A DNA stretch of 64,000 bases from Lactarius indigo (Eukaryota > Basidiomycota > Agaricomycetes > Russulales > Russulaceae), in the NCBI GenBank assembly GCA_025766275.1, contig JAFKAC010000036.1, positions 496,001 through 560,000 on the forward strand, in the 5' to 3' direction. The notes under the pieces were generated by a model, which made no database searches, was not told the origin of the DNA, and was given only the letters and a program-made list of their open reading frames with translations. Below are positions 8,275-20,258 of this stretch, piece by piece; position 1 is the stretch's first letter; each line of letters starts with the position of its first letter. A program made the position numbers and the translations under genes.

Positions 8275-10801
8275 CTGGCAGCTGACTTCAACTCAAAGGA
8301 CCTCAACAACTTCAGTGCTAGTTCTGAGGCAAAGCAACTGGATAACAACCCCATGTGTCCAGCATCTGATGGTTGGCAGGAGAGTGCTGTGATGATTCAG
8401 CTTCCCAAGACCAAGGGAAGATATCCAAGCAAAGACAAGGCCCCAGAGGTTGAGATCCCTGGGGTCTTGCACCACAATTTGCTTCAAACTATTGTCTCCA
8501 CTTTCAAGGACCTGTCATCATTCAAGGCCTTTCATTTGAAGGGATTCACCCAGCTCTGGAAGCCTTTCCTGGCAGAGCCATTTAAGGAGATCTATGGTGA
8601 GGCTTATACTTTGAAGGTATTTTGGGAGATGGAACACAAGGTGGAGTTGATGAAACCTCCAGGCAAAACCATTGAGAGCATTGTAGTCCCCCTCATGCTT
8701 TAATCTGACTCAACACACCTTGTGACTTTTGGTACCACTGCTCTGTGGCCAATTTATTTCTTTATTGGACTTATATCAAAATACATTCACACAAAGCCCA
8801 CAACATTCTCTGCACATCACCTGGCATATATCCCCTTCATATGTTTCTCATCCTGTCATTTCATTTCATGCTCAACTGTCTTCAGCTCCCTGACTGGGTG
8901 CAAGACACATATAAAATGATCTACAATGCTGCCACAAGCGGTGATGTCCTTACATTTATGAAGTGTGAACTTGTCCATGCAATCTGGTGGCTCCTTCTCA
9001 CCAATGACTTCACTTATGCTCATATGTCTGGGACCATTGTCCTATGTGCTGATGGTATTGAGAGGTGTCTCTTCCCCTGGGTTTTCACATATTCCACAGA
9101 TTACCCTGAAAAGTAGGTTTTTTTCCTCACTATTTATGCCTGGCTTATCTGGTCTCCCTACCAGGATCATTCTTGCTACAATAAAATACCTCAGCAACTG
9201 TTTATGTCCTCTGTGTATGTGCCCTAAACAGAACGTCCACGATTTAGGCATGCACACAGATGAGTCATGATGAGGTGACATTTGGGTAGACTCTAAGAAG
9301 TGACAGAAGAAAGTTGAGAAGGCACAAGAGTGGATATTCAAAACTGGCCGATCAGTAACATTGGAACGTATTGATGAATACCTGAAGCTATCAATAGTTC
9401 TGATTTGTGTACATCTGGCCACAAATGTGTCAACAATCTTACTGACTCAGGTGTTTATTGCAGAACGCCTTCTTGGATGCTTTATGTGATCAAGGCTTCA
9501 ATTTCTATCAAGTGTTCACCATCGATCTCCTTCATGACCTTGAGCTCAGAGTTTGGAAAAGTGTCTTTTCCCACCTGGTTTGGATCCTCTATGCTTGCAG
9601 TGAAGGGAATGTACATGTCTTAAATGAACAGTAAAACCACATGGCCCCATTTAGAGATTGCGTTGCTAATATTCAAGTTGTGGTGCAGCTACCATTTGAT
9701 TTCAGCTTTTGGACACTCAACAATATGTAGATTTTGTAGCAACATCTCCAATCCAATGAAGAAACTGGCTGCTTGGAACTTTGAAGGCTTACTTCAGGCA
9801 CGTACTCTGAATTTCACTCTATTGTTAGGTTAACTGACTTGGATGGTGGACCAGTGCATGTTGCCATGTTTCACAAGTCTATTCCCCAAAGCATGTGAGA
9901 AGTGATGCTTGATCTCATATTTCTGCTTGCTACATGGCATGCGCTGGCCAAGTTGTGCATGCACACCACATCATCACTGTCTTTCTTTGAAAGTATTACC
10001 AAGGCACTTGGTTAGGTTCTGCGACATTTTAATGATCAAGTTTGCCCAAGGTACAACACTGTTGAAAATCCAGGCAAGGTTGTGAAAAAAGCCAACTGCA
10101 AAGCTTCTAAAGTTGCTGAGGCAAAAGGGACTGGGCAGAACCCCAGGCCTGAAGGCAGCACTGACACAAAACACGGTACCTGGGTTTTCAACCTTGCAAC
10201 CTACAAACTGGATGCACTGGGCCACTATGTCTCATAGGTACGATGCTTTGGGACAACAGACTCCTACTCTACACAGGCAGTGTGGCCCATTTTTTGGCCC
10301 CTCGTGTTGCAGTAAAGCTAACTTAAACACAGGGTGAAGGTGAACATTGTTGAGTCAAGCAGTTTTATGCTTGAAGAAATTGCAGAGGATTTGAGGGTCA
10401 AATTGCCATTCACGAGTGGTGCACAGGAAGGCTTTGGGAAATGAAGAAGCATAGTACTAACCAAACGTCCAGTACAGTTTTCCTCAGCAACAATGACAAG
10501 GAAACATCACCTCTGTCTGATCCCTCTGAATGTTATCATATGTCAGATTGACACAAGATCCATTTGAACATCACGAAATGGTTGGTGGACAACAAGGGTG
10601 ACCCAGCTATTGAGGTATGTGATGGGGTTGTGTGGTGAAATAAGCATAACTCTGCTGAACCCATATGCAGAAGTTCCTTCCCGATTTGAAGAAGCACTTA
10701 CTTGGCAGAATGATGGAAGCTCTGAGTCATGATTTTACTGAGCAAGACCACCAACAACTTCTGATTGACGACAACTGAATCTTCTGTGACAAGACACTAT
10801 G

Positions 10802-11388
10802 TGTTACGATTTCTTGCTATTTGGACTTGTTCTTTCTTCACTTTACCCTTCCTCTCCCAATATCCCACGAGCCCTGTACGACTATGCGGACCCTACAATT
10901 ACCCGGTTCCTATCACATGCCTTGCTTATGGCTGACCCCTTCTGATAAAGCTTGACATGTGCTAGTTTCCATTTCATTCTCACTCACACACGACTCTGCA
11001 TGATTTGCCTTTGTTCCAAGTATATCCATGCCTTATTCCCCTCATGTGTCTCCCTTTATCTATGAATCCGGCGATGGTGCCATCTGTTTGTAGCAGCCAT
11101 ACAGCATCACTTGTACTTAAACCTAGTTCTATCTAGCTTGTACGGTAGACTAGACTTCCTGTGTAATACTACACTGGTCTAAGGTGGAACGCCTCTGGGC
11201 ACTTCCCTGTCTGGCGAACCCCATCTCTGCTAGGTCTTTGCACGTTAGCCGTTCCCTATGGTCTGAGTAACTTAGGTCCTTGTGATCCTTGTGGAGCATT
11301 CTACTGAAGCCAGGCCTTTGAGCTTGCGCTAGGGCATATTGACTGACTTGGTAGAGGTTGTACCTAATGCCCCTGTAGTGGGGTTACA
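10802..11388 (+). repeat. Solo LTR, family C (587 bp)
   Basis: TGTTACG to TTACA ends with the target duplication CTATG at 10797-10801 and 11389-11393. It is clearly related to the LTR at 44749-45333 in inverse orientation (shared blocks include GAGCCCTGTACGA, TAAACCTAG and CTTGTACGGTAGACTAGACTTC). Inserted in the C-terminal third of the Plavaka-like gene. Confidence 0.88.
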
Positions 11389-12015
11389 CTATGGATTGAT
11401 TTTTGCAAGATATGACTGTTGAAGGGATCAAGAGAGTATTAAGACCAGTACAGATTCCGATGTGATGGTACTTGGAAACCATGATTTGAAAGCAGAAGAT
11501 AGAGATCACTACTGGTATGGTGATGTGATTAGAATGTTTCAGGACATGGTGAAGGAAGTAGGAAGCAAAAGACGATATGAAGAGATAGATTTTGTATGGG
11601 TAGGCTGGGATGGACATAAGGTGGAGGTAGGGTGAGGGTTTAAGGCAGAGGGGCTGGATGAAGTTGGATTTGTGGATGGTCAGGATGACAGTGGTGGATT
11701 TGGATTTATGAAGGCACGAGATGTGATTTGAGGCATGGAGGTGATTCGTGGATTTGAGATTGGGAGAAGTTCTGAAGTACTTGGTGGTTGAATAGGAGAG
11801 GGTGAAGATGAAGGAGATTATATGTAAAGATGTGGGTGTTTTTGGTATGTGGGTTGTCAGGTGTTGTGGTAAGTGAGGTAGGTTTGTTGACAGAGAGATG
11901 TTTATGGGCTTGTGTGGTGTTGGGGGAGGTGAGGAGGCTATGGATATGGTTAGGAAGGAGTTTAGGGAGGAGGTAAAGGCAGGATTTGGGATGAGGAATG
12001 GTGGGAATGGTGGGG

Positions 12016-13006
12016 GGCGGGCTGGTGTAGTGGCCTCCACCACCGTCCCCTACCCTGCTTGGGAGAGCTTGGTGCGAACCCCTGGGTTCAATCCTCGCTC
12101 AGGCAATATTCCTGACAGGGGCTGTCATTACTCGACCTCTGGGCCGGCTTGACTGCTGCCCTGCAACCTCCACCCTGGCCCATCTGGGCTGCCGCACTCA
12201 CTTCCCTATTTAGGGCTCTGCTGCCACAGCACCCCACGTTTGCAAGAACCAACCCCCTGGGACTGGCATGTCATAGCTGGTTGCCCACTTCCTTAATACC
12301 TCCTGATCACACTCCCTCCCGATTCCATCCAACACTCCTCCCATTCCATATCAAACCCCGACTGAAACCCCGACACCAACATGGATGTAGCCGAACCGCC
12401 CCATATAGGAACACACCCCCAACAGCTTCATCCCCGATGGACTCCCTGCCAGATAATTGCTGGGAGACCTAAGGGGAAGGGGTCCTCGGACCTCAATCAA
12501 CAACCCTGCAAGAACCTCTGTGGCACCACCGTGGGTCGCGCATCCAGTGATCCTTGGGTCCATGGGACTGGTGACCCCATGTGACTGTCAGAGATGCAAC
12601 TGGCGCTGCCCGTTCTCACACCACCGCTGGGGCACCAACAGTGGGGTCCAAATCGTGGAAGTTGCTTACTAAAGGGTCCTTGAGGGAACGTAAGTAGGTC
12701 GTGTTCATTAGTAGTGGGAGGGTCTAGGGGAGGGCAAGGGACTGGTTTGGACGGTGCTGGACGATGGATGACATACATACAGAGTGACGTGCGACCACAA
12801 CACTCCATAACATCGGACATATATGACCGGGCTCCTCTGGGAGGGTCCCTCTACGGGGTTTAAATTCCTCGTATTGAACATTCTAGTATGCATTGTATAA
12901 CCCGGGCTATGGCCCATTTACAAGATATAAGTTAGCTACGCTCGATAAGTGGCTAAGACCGGCTTTGTATTCTGTACTGCCCCGGAATAAAAATAAAATA
13001 AAATAA
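12016..13006 (+). mobile_element. tRNA-headed SINE-like element (about 990 bp)
   Basis: The 5' end carries pol III A-box-like TGGTGTAGTGG (about 12023-12033) and B-box GGTTCAATCC (12085-12094), about 60 nt apart as in tRNA-derived SINEs. The 3' end is an (AAAAT)n tail at about 12986-13006. It is flanked by a 19-bp direct repeat beginning AATGGTGGGAATGG at 11997-12015 and 13007-13025, typical of LINE-mediated insertion. No coding region is recognised. At about 990 bp it is long for a SINE. Confidence 0.8.
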
Positions 13007-13200
13007 AATGGTGGGAATGGTGGGGCGATGGGTGTTAAGATAGAGAGAGAGGATAGGAATATTGATGACTCAGAGGAGGAGATGGTGGGAGATGTGGAAG
13101 GGGGGGTGGGAAGATGAGTGAGATGGGGAGGAAGAGAGTGGGGATGGAAAAGAGGAATTGTAGGAGGATGAAATTAGGATAGTGGATGATTGGTCTGATG

Positions 13201-14014
13201 GAGGACTGTAAGGAAAAACAGATAAGTTGGTTGTGCAGGGTGAAAAAAGGAGATTGAAGCGGAGGTGAGGGTTAGAGAAAAACATAAGGGTTGGGGGAGA
13301 TTTGATGGTGTTGCAAGGAGAGTTCAGGGTTAGGAAAAAGATAGAAGGGAAGTCTGAGATTTGAAGGGATTGAAAGGAGACAGCGGAGGGCAACAATAGT
13401 AAGTGGAAAGGACATGTGGGGTGGTTGAAAGGACTGTAAAGGTGGGATTTGGATGGTTGGATTGGAAGGAAAGGGGATGGAATGGGCAAGGAGGGTGTTG
13501 AGGGCTTGGAAGGGGAGGGTGTAGAGGGCTTGGAAGGATTTGAAGGGTTTTGATGGAAACGGGATAGTTGCAAGCGTACTTGCCACCCATACGTCATCAC
13601 CCATCATCACCCATGGCTCGACGTCACTGACCGATATCATGTGCTTAAAGACACACTCACAACAGCTGACAAGGGCGGGATCCCAAGGACCACCCGCAAA
13701 CGTATATAAACCCCTTATAGTACTGCTTAAGGATCCATGACCTTTTCCCCCTTTCTTCATTCTGTGTACTCTTATATCCAAGATCTCCTCTTTCATTGTC
13801 TCTCCAATGGAACGCGGTTGGTTTCTGTTCTGTTTTAGTGTGACTTAAGTGTTGGCCGATCGAGCGGGCTTTGAATAGTTTGGTTGTGAACTGCAAGAGC
13901 TTAAGATATAGCAGAAGGGGTGCACTAAAGTTGATGGGAGGAAGGGATGTGGGAGGGAGTAGAGTAGATTAGGTTGAAGGAGGAGGAAAAGGGGAGAAAG
14001 GAAAAGGAAGAGGG
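13201..14014. other. Non-coding stretch between Plavaka remnant and unknown gene
   Basis: A purine/G-rich stretch to about 13560 includes a loose repeat of GAGGGTGT...GAGGGCTTGGAAGG. Then 13590-13700 has two TGACGT/ACGTCA-type sites and a TATATAAA at about 13704. These look like a promoter, but I find no matching gene on the plus strand. Nothing else is identifiable. Confidence 0.35.
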
Positions 14015-15696
14015 CTAAAGAGGAGGTCTAAGAGAAAGGCCGATGACGGATTGACATAAAAAGCGAGCATTAAGATCGCCTACAAGATAAGAAACGGCGT
14101 CGAAAGAAGAAAAGACGGAGGGAGAGGAGAGTCTCCTGGAGAGCTCTTGAGAACGGGCACGGATATGAGAATGGTCGAAAAGGCCCCAGTGAGTACCGAA
14201 GCCACCTTTATTCTTATGGCTATCGCGAGAACCCCAGACGACGCCGAGACGAATGAGGTTGATGTAAGAGATGCCCTTGACGGCTAGAAAGAAAGAAGGT
14301 GAGAAGGGATTTTGGGAAAGGAAGGAAGGAAATGACTGTGTTTTGTTGCCCAAGGGGATCCAAGGGATTTGGATTGAATGAGTCTTTGGGCGAGAGGGGA
14401 GGAGGGTTCATGAATGGCGATGATGAAAGTGGTGAGCATGGAGACGTAGATGAGGCGATTTGAGACGCCCTTCTTGCCTTTACGATCTTGCCAAGGGAGA
14501 GTGGAATAAGCTTGATAAACAGCGAAAGGGTCGAAGGCGGTGGCGAAAGGAAGGGAAGGGATAGGATGTGGGGGGAAGACGAAAGGAAGGAAGTGGGATA
14601 CGATGATGGCAGTGATGAGGGCGAGACGATGAATGGGTTTTTGGGGGTCATAGTTGTGCCTGACCCAGTCGTAGGTATCGTCGACGTAAGGTTCGCCTGT
14701 GCGGGAAGGGGTGACGAAGTCGACAGGGAGGGAGGATTTGTTAAGGATGGTATGAAGGAGGGGAATTGTGATGGAAGCGAGAGACCATTGTGCGGCGGTG
14801 TCAGTGAAAAGAGCAGTGGCGAGAGCAGAGTGGGCGGCTTGATGAGAAGGATGTGGAAGGGATGTGGAAGGGCCTTGAAGGGGGACGATTTGGCGAGCGT
14901 GATCAGTGAGGCCGAGACTTGCCCAGGAGTCGAATACGGGGACGCGAGGGGAAGCACTGGAAGAAGAAGACCTAGGACGATGAGAGGGAACGAAGCGGAT
15001 AAGAAGATGAGAGAGGGAGTGAAGGAAAGAGTGACGAAGCAAGAGATGGTGGTCGTCTTCTGGAGAGAGGGGGGGGAGGGAAAGGATGATGGAATGAGCA
15101 TGTTTGAGGAGGGGAAGGAAAGAGCCTGAGGAGAGGACGGGAGCGTGAGGAAGAGAGGGGTTTGTTGGGTCGGACATTGCGATGAGGGAGTTGACGAAAG
15201 TTGTGGGGGTCATTGCATGCTGACGGAAGTTAGGGAGACCATGAGAGATGAGAAGTGGGTCCGCGATGACGGCCTGGAGAAGAGAAACGAAAGTGGCCTG
15301 TTGATCTACATGACCGTAGGCGAGGGGCCGTTTGAGGGAGAGCCAAGATTTGAGGAAAGACTCTCTCTCTTTTCCCCGAGCGATGGCAATATCGATTGCG
15401 TTCTGATCTGGAGCTGCAGAAATGATGGCGTGGATGTCTCTCCTGACGCCGTCTGCGACAAGTTTTTTGACGTCATTGAAGAGGGCTTGGAAAGCGATGA
15501 CGGAGATGTGCATTGCCCTGTTCTGTACTGAAGAGAAGGAAGGGTTGTATGAGATGGAGGGGTCGATGATGAGGGTGTGATTGAGACAGAGTTTCGCATG
15601 ATAAGCCTGTGGCAGTGAAAGGGTGAGATTGAAGTGAAGAAGGGACAGAGAGGATGAATGGAAAGATAAGAACAGGAAAACATCCATGACATCCAT
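14015..15696 (-). CDS. Unknown protein, C-terminal part of a probable multi-exon gene
   Basis: A long open frame spans 14284-15696 (470 codons), followed by a second frame to 14015 whose coding-like part starts near 14280 (KGISYINLIRLGVVWGSRDSHKNKGGFGTHWGLF) and ends at LSLRPPL-stop. A pyrimidine-rich TTCTTTCTTTCTAG just before this suggests an intron between them. The coding-like sequence of the first frame starts near MHISVIAFQALFNDVKKLV (about 15514), after a CTTCTCTTCAG acceptor-like site. The upstream 60 codons are hydrophobic and low complexity and may be intron. It is probably the continuation of 15880-18559. I do not recognise the family. Its start and exact exons are uncertain. Confidence 0.4.
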
Positions 15697-15858
15697 GACC
15701 GCGTTTGACCACCGTGGTCAAACGCGGTCGGTATACTGTGACCGCGTTTGACCATGGTGGTCAAACGTGGTCGGTATACCGTGACCGCGTTTGACCATGG
15801 TGGTCAAACGCGGTCGGTATATCGTGACCGCGTTTGACCATGGTGGCCAAACGCGGTC
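15697..15858. repeat. Array of four 43-bp units, each a 33-bp palindrome
   Basis: Units start at 15697, 15740, 15783 and 15826. Each has arms GACCGCGTTTGACCA and TGGTCAAACGCGGTC around a 3-bp centre (CCG or TGG). A 10-bp spacer such as GGTATACCGT, itself partly palindromic, follows units 1 to 3. A few arm positions vary. It lies between the two halves of the unknown minus-strand gene, perhaps in a long intron. Confidence 0.92.
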
Positions 15859-15879
15859 ACGATATTGTAGGCAACCAGG

Positions 15880-18559
15880 TAGATATCTACTCACATGGAA
15901 ATGCTGAACAGAATATGTGACTTCTTGAGCCTTCCTTGATGCTATCGCAGGGTGCCCGTCCTTCATCGGCCATCTACGCTCATCCACATGCAACCCACGC
16001 TTCGCCGCTTCCAATAGGTTCCGTTCCTTGAACACTGGCATCAGCGTCGGGAAGCCATCCTTGATCAACCCTTGGCTCAAGCCAAGGGGTCTCATCAGTG
16101 ACGTCGCCAAACACGCCGCATTCCCTGTGTGGCAGTAGCACACTGTCCGCTCCAGTGCTGCCATCAACTCCAACTTCAGCTGGCTCGGTTCTTCGTCTTC
16201 CCCCTCTTTCGCAAGCTCCTGCTCGTAGATCATTTCGATCAACGTCGTGATCGGGGACGATACCCACTTGAATAGCGATGGGAATACCTGCCGTGTATCC
16301 AATGTTCAGCTTGTCTCCCGAATCACCATCTCTGCTCTCAAGTCTCTCACCTCTGGCTTCAGGATCACCAGGTAGTCTTTGATCGTGCCCCTCACCTCCT
16401 TTCTCTCCCATAGCTTCACCAGTGGCAAGATCACATCCGTGAACAGACTCCTGTTCACCAGTCAGCGTCCTTCTTCTCCTCTCCTATCCACGCCCTTCCC
16501 TTACCTTCCAGTTCTCACTTTCAGCGCCCTCACATTCACCACGTACACAATTTCTCCTCGGCAGCTCACAGGACAGTCATAGCAGCTGATCTTGTTGTGG
16601 AACCGCTTCCATGGTAGCGCCACGCTGCACTGCTCTTGCTTGTCTCTTGCCGTCGCTCTGTCTTTCACCGTCGTCGCAAATTCTCCTGCTAACGCCGCAG
16701 TCACCGTCCCTTTCTCCGTGTCCATGTCTCCTGCTCGGCTCGCAGCTCGGTGCGAGATGTAGTTGTAGAATTGTGACGAGATCGGCTTGATCACCTGCGT
16801 CTGTCCAATTCTTCTCATCCCCTCCTCGCTGCTCCTGCTGCTCTCCACGCTGCTCCTGCTGCTCCTGCTGCTCCTGCTCCTCTCCGACTCTCCTCCGTTA
16901 GGATCCACACGCACCTTCTTGCTGATCTCCCTGATCCCTTTGTAGAAACACGGCGGTATCCCCTCCGCCTGCACGTTTCCCACCGTTCGCAGGAACCCCA
17001 ATGGGTACACATCCACCCTCCCCGTCGACTCCCGAAGCTCATCAAACTCCTCCATCCTCTCCTCTTCACTTAGCGGGTACTCACGCGAAGGGTGGAACAG
17101 ATTCTGCACGTTTTCAAGGTCCATCAGCACTCCGCATGCCAGGTCCAATTCCAGTCGCTTCGCTCGTCGCCGTGGCATTTTTCTCCCGTTCGAGTCGTAT
17201 ATCCCGATCTCCTCCCCGTCTGAGTTCATCACACCCAGCCTCTCCACGTTCACTTTCTTTCGACTCTTCTTGTCGTCCCCGTCGTATAGCGTCCCGAACG
17301 CCCGCTTCAGCGCTTTCCCATCGAACTCCTCCCACGTCCGAGCTTCCGTGCACCTGTACACACCATGTCAGCTCCTCTCCTTCCATCAATTCTCACTCAC
17401 TCTATCAGCGTCGCCAGTGCCACCGTCGTGAACGCAACCTTCGAGTAGTCTCGCTCCTTCTCCCAGTTCGACGCCTCCACCTTCTCGTTTCCCACTTCCC
17501 CAATTTCCACGTTTTGCCCATATCGAGACGTCACCACAATCGGTGAGTGCTTCTCCAAGAACCCGTCCTTCTTCCACGACGATGGCGCATTCTCCACCCA
17601 TTCTTCGTACCCTTCCAACATCAGCTCGTCCAGCTGCCGCGCATTCCTCTGGTTTAGCTTGATCGTTCCATGCTCTCTGTCAAGTCCATCCCATCCGTCA
17701 GCTTCTCAATCTCCCGCCTCTCCCTTTCTGCTTACAGTACGTTCGTCACCTCCTCCCATTTCACACTCCCGCTCTCCAGGTTCAGCTCGTATACACTCCT
17801 CCCCTCAGGCGTCGCGAATGACAGCTCTCCGATCTTCCCCATGAAGTACGCAAACATCATCACCACCTGTCGGTAGTGACGCCGCGATAGTTGTGGCCTT
17901 CCTGTCTTGTACCCCGCTGAGCACGGCTCCACTTCGCACCGGATGAACTCGTTCGGCGCCATCCCCACAAATACGTCTTCGTTCCGTGCTCGTCCAATGA
18001 ACAGCATCTTCCCGCATGTGTCAAATCCTACCATCCCTCACTTCCCTCGGAACTCTCGCAGCGGTTGCTGCAGGTCTAGCTCAAGCATGAAGTGCTTCGC
18101 CGTCCTTCCCACAGGCAGTACCGCACCCAGCCCCACGACGCTCCCCACTGTCAGCTCGTAGTCCAGCATCGTTCTCTCCGTTGTCATGATCACCTGTCCC
18201 TTCCCCACAGGCAACTTCATATCAGCATCAATCTCAATTTGGTTTCGCACCGTCAACATCCTCAGTCCTTTCCTCTTCCTCTCCTTCTCCTCCATCATGT
18301 ACTGCCTTTGCATCTCCGATAGCTTCACTTTGTGTGCTCGCTTCGAGTTGAACCCATCTTCCTCTCCCCAGTCTTCAAGCCTGTTCGCCAAGATTTCCGT
18401 TAGTACTTCTCCCTGCCCAATCTTCTCAGACCCCTCCACTTCCATGTCTTCTGCCACCTCGCTGATGTCCACAGGTCCTCCTTCCTTTCCTCCCACCTCA
18501 ATCCCTTCTTCTGCCCACAATCTGTCAAATCTCAGCTTCCTTCTCCCCACCTTCCTCAC
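15880..18559 (-). CDS. Unknown multi-exon gene, about 850 codons visible
   Basis: Consecutive minus-strand coding blocks: 18559-18038 (ATG start, acidic and Lys-rich, EMQRQYMMEEKERKRKG), 18034-17732 (GRPQLSRRHYRQVVMMFAYFMGKIGELSF), about 17690-17401, 17353-16505 (LPWKRFHNKISCYDCPVSCRGEIVYVVN, with a Ser/Arg-rich run), about 16450-15880 (LWERKEVRGTIKDYLVILKPE, ALERTVCYCHTGNAACLATSLMRPLGL). Two clear introns are 17354-17400 (47 nt, GTGAGT...ACAG) and 16451-16504 (54 nt, GTAAGG...ACAG). A one-base frame break near 18036 and an in-frame TGA near 16300 suggest decay or unmodelled introns. Another GTGAGT donor near 15890 points to a long intron leading to 14015-15696. I have the impression of a repeated basidiomycete family but cannot name it. 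Confidence 0.5.
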
Positions 18560-19039
18560 TCATATAGATAGATTACCCACATCTCACTTCTTGTCTCTTC
18601 TCTCAATATATCTCTTGCTGTGTTTACCATTCTTATCAATTTCTGTGCTTTGTGCCAATCAAGGGGAGTGACGGTCAAACAGATCCTAATCTCTCACGCC
18701 TTTCCCTTTCCCTCCACATCTTTATCCAGCCTCTCTCACGTGATCTTATCCGATCTCTCCAGTCACATGCTTCTTCCTCATCCTTCATACCACTCCATGT
18801 GACTTCGTCTCATTTCCCACCCACATATCACCCAAAAACTCTCCTTTTTCACCCACAACCAAAACTCCAATTTAAACACACACATTTCCCAACCTTCAAC
18901 CACTTACCAACGCAGGCCGCACTGTCATTCCATGACCCAACATGGTGGGGGAGGCCGAAAGTCCCTAAAAAATTTGCTTTTTGGCTGTCTAACACTGAGT
19001 TGGCTTAATTCCACATACCCTTGGGACCAAAAAAGGTAA
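18560..19039. other. Upstream of the unknown gene, no feature seen
   Basis: Pyrimidine-rich sequence that may hold the promoter of the minus-strand gene ending at 18559. No coding, RNA or repeat signal found. Confidence 0.3.
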
Positions 19040-19453
19040 GAGCCTGTTCGGTTCGGATTCTTCAAACAATCTCACCCAGATTATTACCACATATAGTAGG
19101 TAGTTTATTTCCCAAACTTGTCACCATATCTGACACCCAAACTCAACACCCATCCCAACTGATGCTCAAACACCACACTGATACAACTGCGCTCTCCCTG
19201 GCTGGTCATTCAGAAAATTTCATTTCCAGTTACTTTCCCATGCCCTCTGTGCTCATCTGTGCTTTCCCGCACTTGCCCACACTTTTCTGCACTCTCTAAG
19301 CACCGCTTTCCCATCCTCTCTAAGTCGCCAGCTTCCCACTCCCTCTGGACAGTTCCATAGGTGTTTCATAGCATTACCCTGTTCCCCCATTTTTTTATAT
19401 CTATGCACCCTCTTTCCTTAGTCTACACCCCCACTATTGTTACACTCCACTGG

Positions 19454-19945
19454 TGTTAGTCCGACTTGGACTCAGGATAGGTGTAATCAACTTAGCAAAT
19501 ATTGAGCAAATGGGGATCACATGTCAACCCAACGCAAGCTGAACAGGGGCTCACTGGCACATGCTGCAGCAAAGGTAAACAAGTATTATCCCTTGGTAGA
19601 TAGAAGCGGACACATGCTCTAGTCAGAGACCAAGGCAGACAAAAGACAAGTCAAGATGGTGGATTGAAGAAGACCAAGATAGAGATCCTTGGTCTTCTTA
19701 AGCAACTATTTATACAGATACGTGCGGGCTTTAAAGCACCGCTGAAATGGTAACTATCCAGTACCGTAACTAGCTCAAACCCTAGTACAGCTATCCTAAG
19801 AATGAGTCATACATGAGTCACAAATCACATCCAAACTACATGCTGACTGATACAATGTAAGAGTCCATGACTAATACTGAGTCAGGTCGTAGTCATAACC
19901 AACCATGAGTCATACACAACACGTCACAAAGTCCATACCGTAACA
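19454..19945. repeat. Solo LTR, divergent family D relative (492 bp)
   Basis: Begins TGTTAGTCCGACTTGGACTC and ends CCGTAACA. It shares the layout of the LTR at 20259-20802: a palindromic start, AAGAAGACCAAGAT followed by TTGGTCTTC, a TTTA TATA-like motif and GGGCTTTAAAGC. No clean target duplication, so old. Confidence 0.7.
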
Positions 19946-20258
19946 GGTATGTAGCACATGTATTTACAACTTTACACCTCAAGTTAGAATAGAGACCTCC
20001 CCTCACATTTCAAAGCTCAGAGACTCAGAGTAGCTTGCCCCTCGTATTCCCCAGCATGCCGCACTCATGCGCAGCCTCAGAAACTCAAACCCAATGCATT
20101 CCCAACCCAGGTGGCCACCTATGCCAAGTTTCATGCCACACAAAAGCAGGCATGACTGTTTCCGACAACTTGCGCTGACTCAACTCAGCAGGGCTCCCCA
20201 TAGCCCACTGTTTCCATTCCCATCCTCGCCGCACTCTCACACGGCCTTAGCTCTTTGA

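Larger units (their letters stand above)
7611..13200 (+). pseudogene. Decayed Plavaka-family transposase, split by three insertions
   Basis: Translated fragments in several frames follow the order of basidiomycete Plavaka transposases. An N-terminal piece (YLNALVYHLMNWFYQTG) lies near 7770. Then come DFNSKDLNNFSA near 8290, DGWQESAVMIQLPK near 8370 and VVPLML, stop, SDSTHL near 8690. ALWPIYFFIGLISKY lies near 8740, IVLCADGIERCLFP near 9030 with YSTDYPEK after it, and FNLATYKLDALGHYV near 10190 followed by FGTTDSYSTQ. DVMVLGNHD lies near 11470 and GFVDGQDDSGGFGFM near 11680, with an acidic Gly-rich tail to about 13200. Many stops and frameshifts break it. It is interrupted by solo LTRs 7872-8274 and 10802-11388 and by the SINE-like element 12016-13006, and cut on the left by family A. 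Family assignment is from memory of the conserved blocks. Confidence 0.75.

Noticed and set aside
12016..12100. A functional tRNA gene at the SINE head
   Set aside because: A and B boxes are present, but I could not fold a complete cloverleaf with a paired acceptor stem.
14040..14110. YLVGDLNARF near 14060 as a LINE endonuclease motif
   Set aside because: Only one short motif resembles the GDFNA block; no other endonuclease or RT motif is found nearby.
15697..15858. Palindrome array as a CRISPR
   Set aside because: Spacers are near-identical 10-mers, only four units, and the genome is eukaryotic.
18652..19008. 118-codon plus-strand frame as a gene
   Set aside because: Low-complexity Ser/His/Phe composition from pyrimidine-rich DNA, no family, and it lies upstream of a minus-strand gene.
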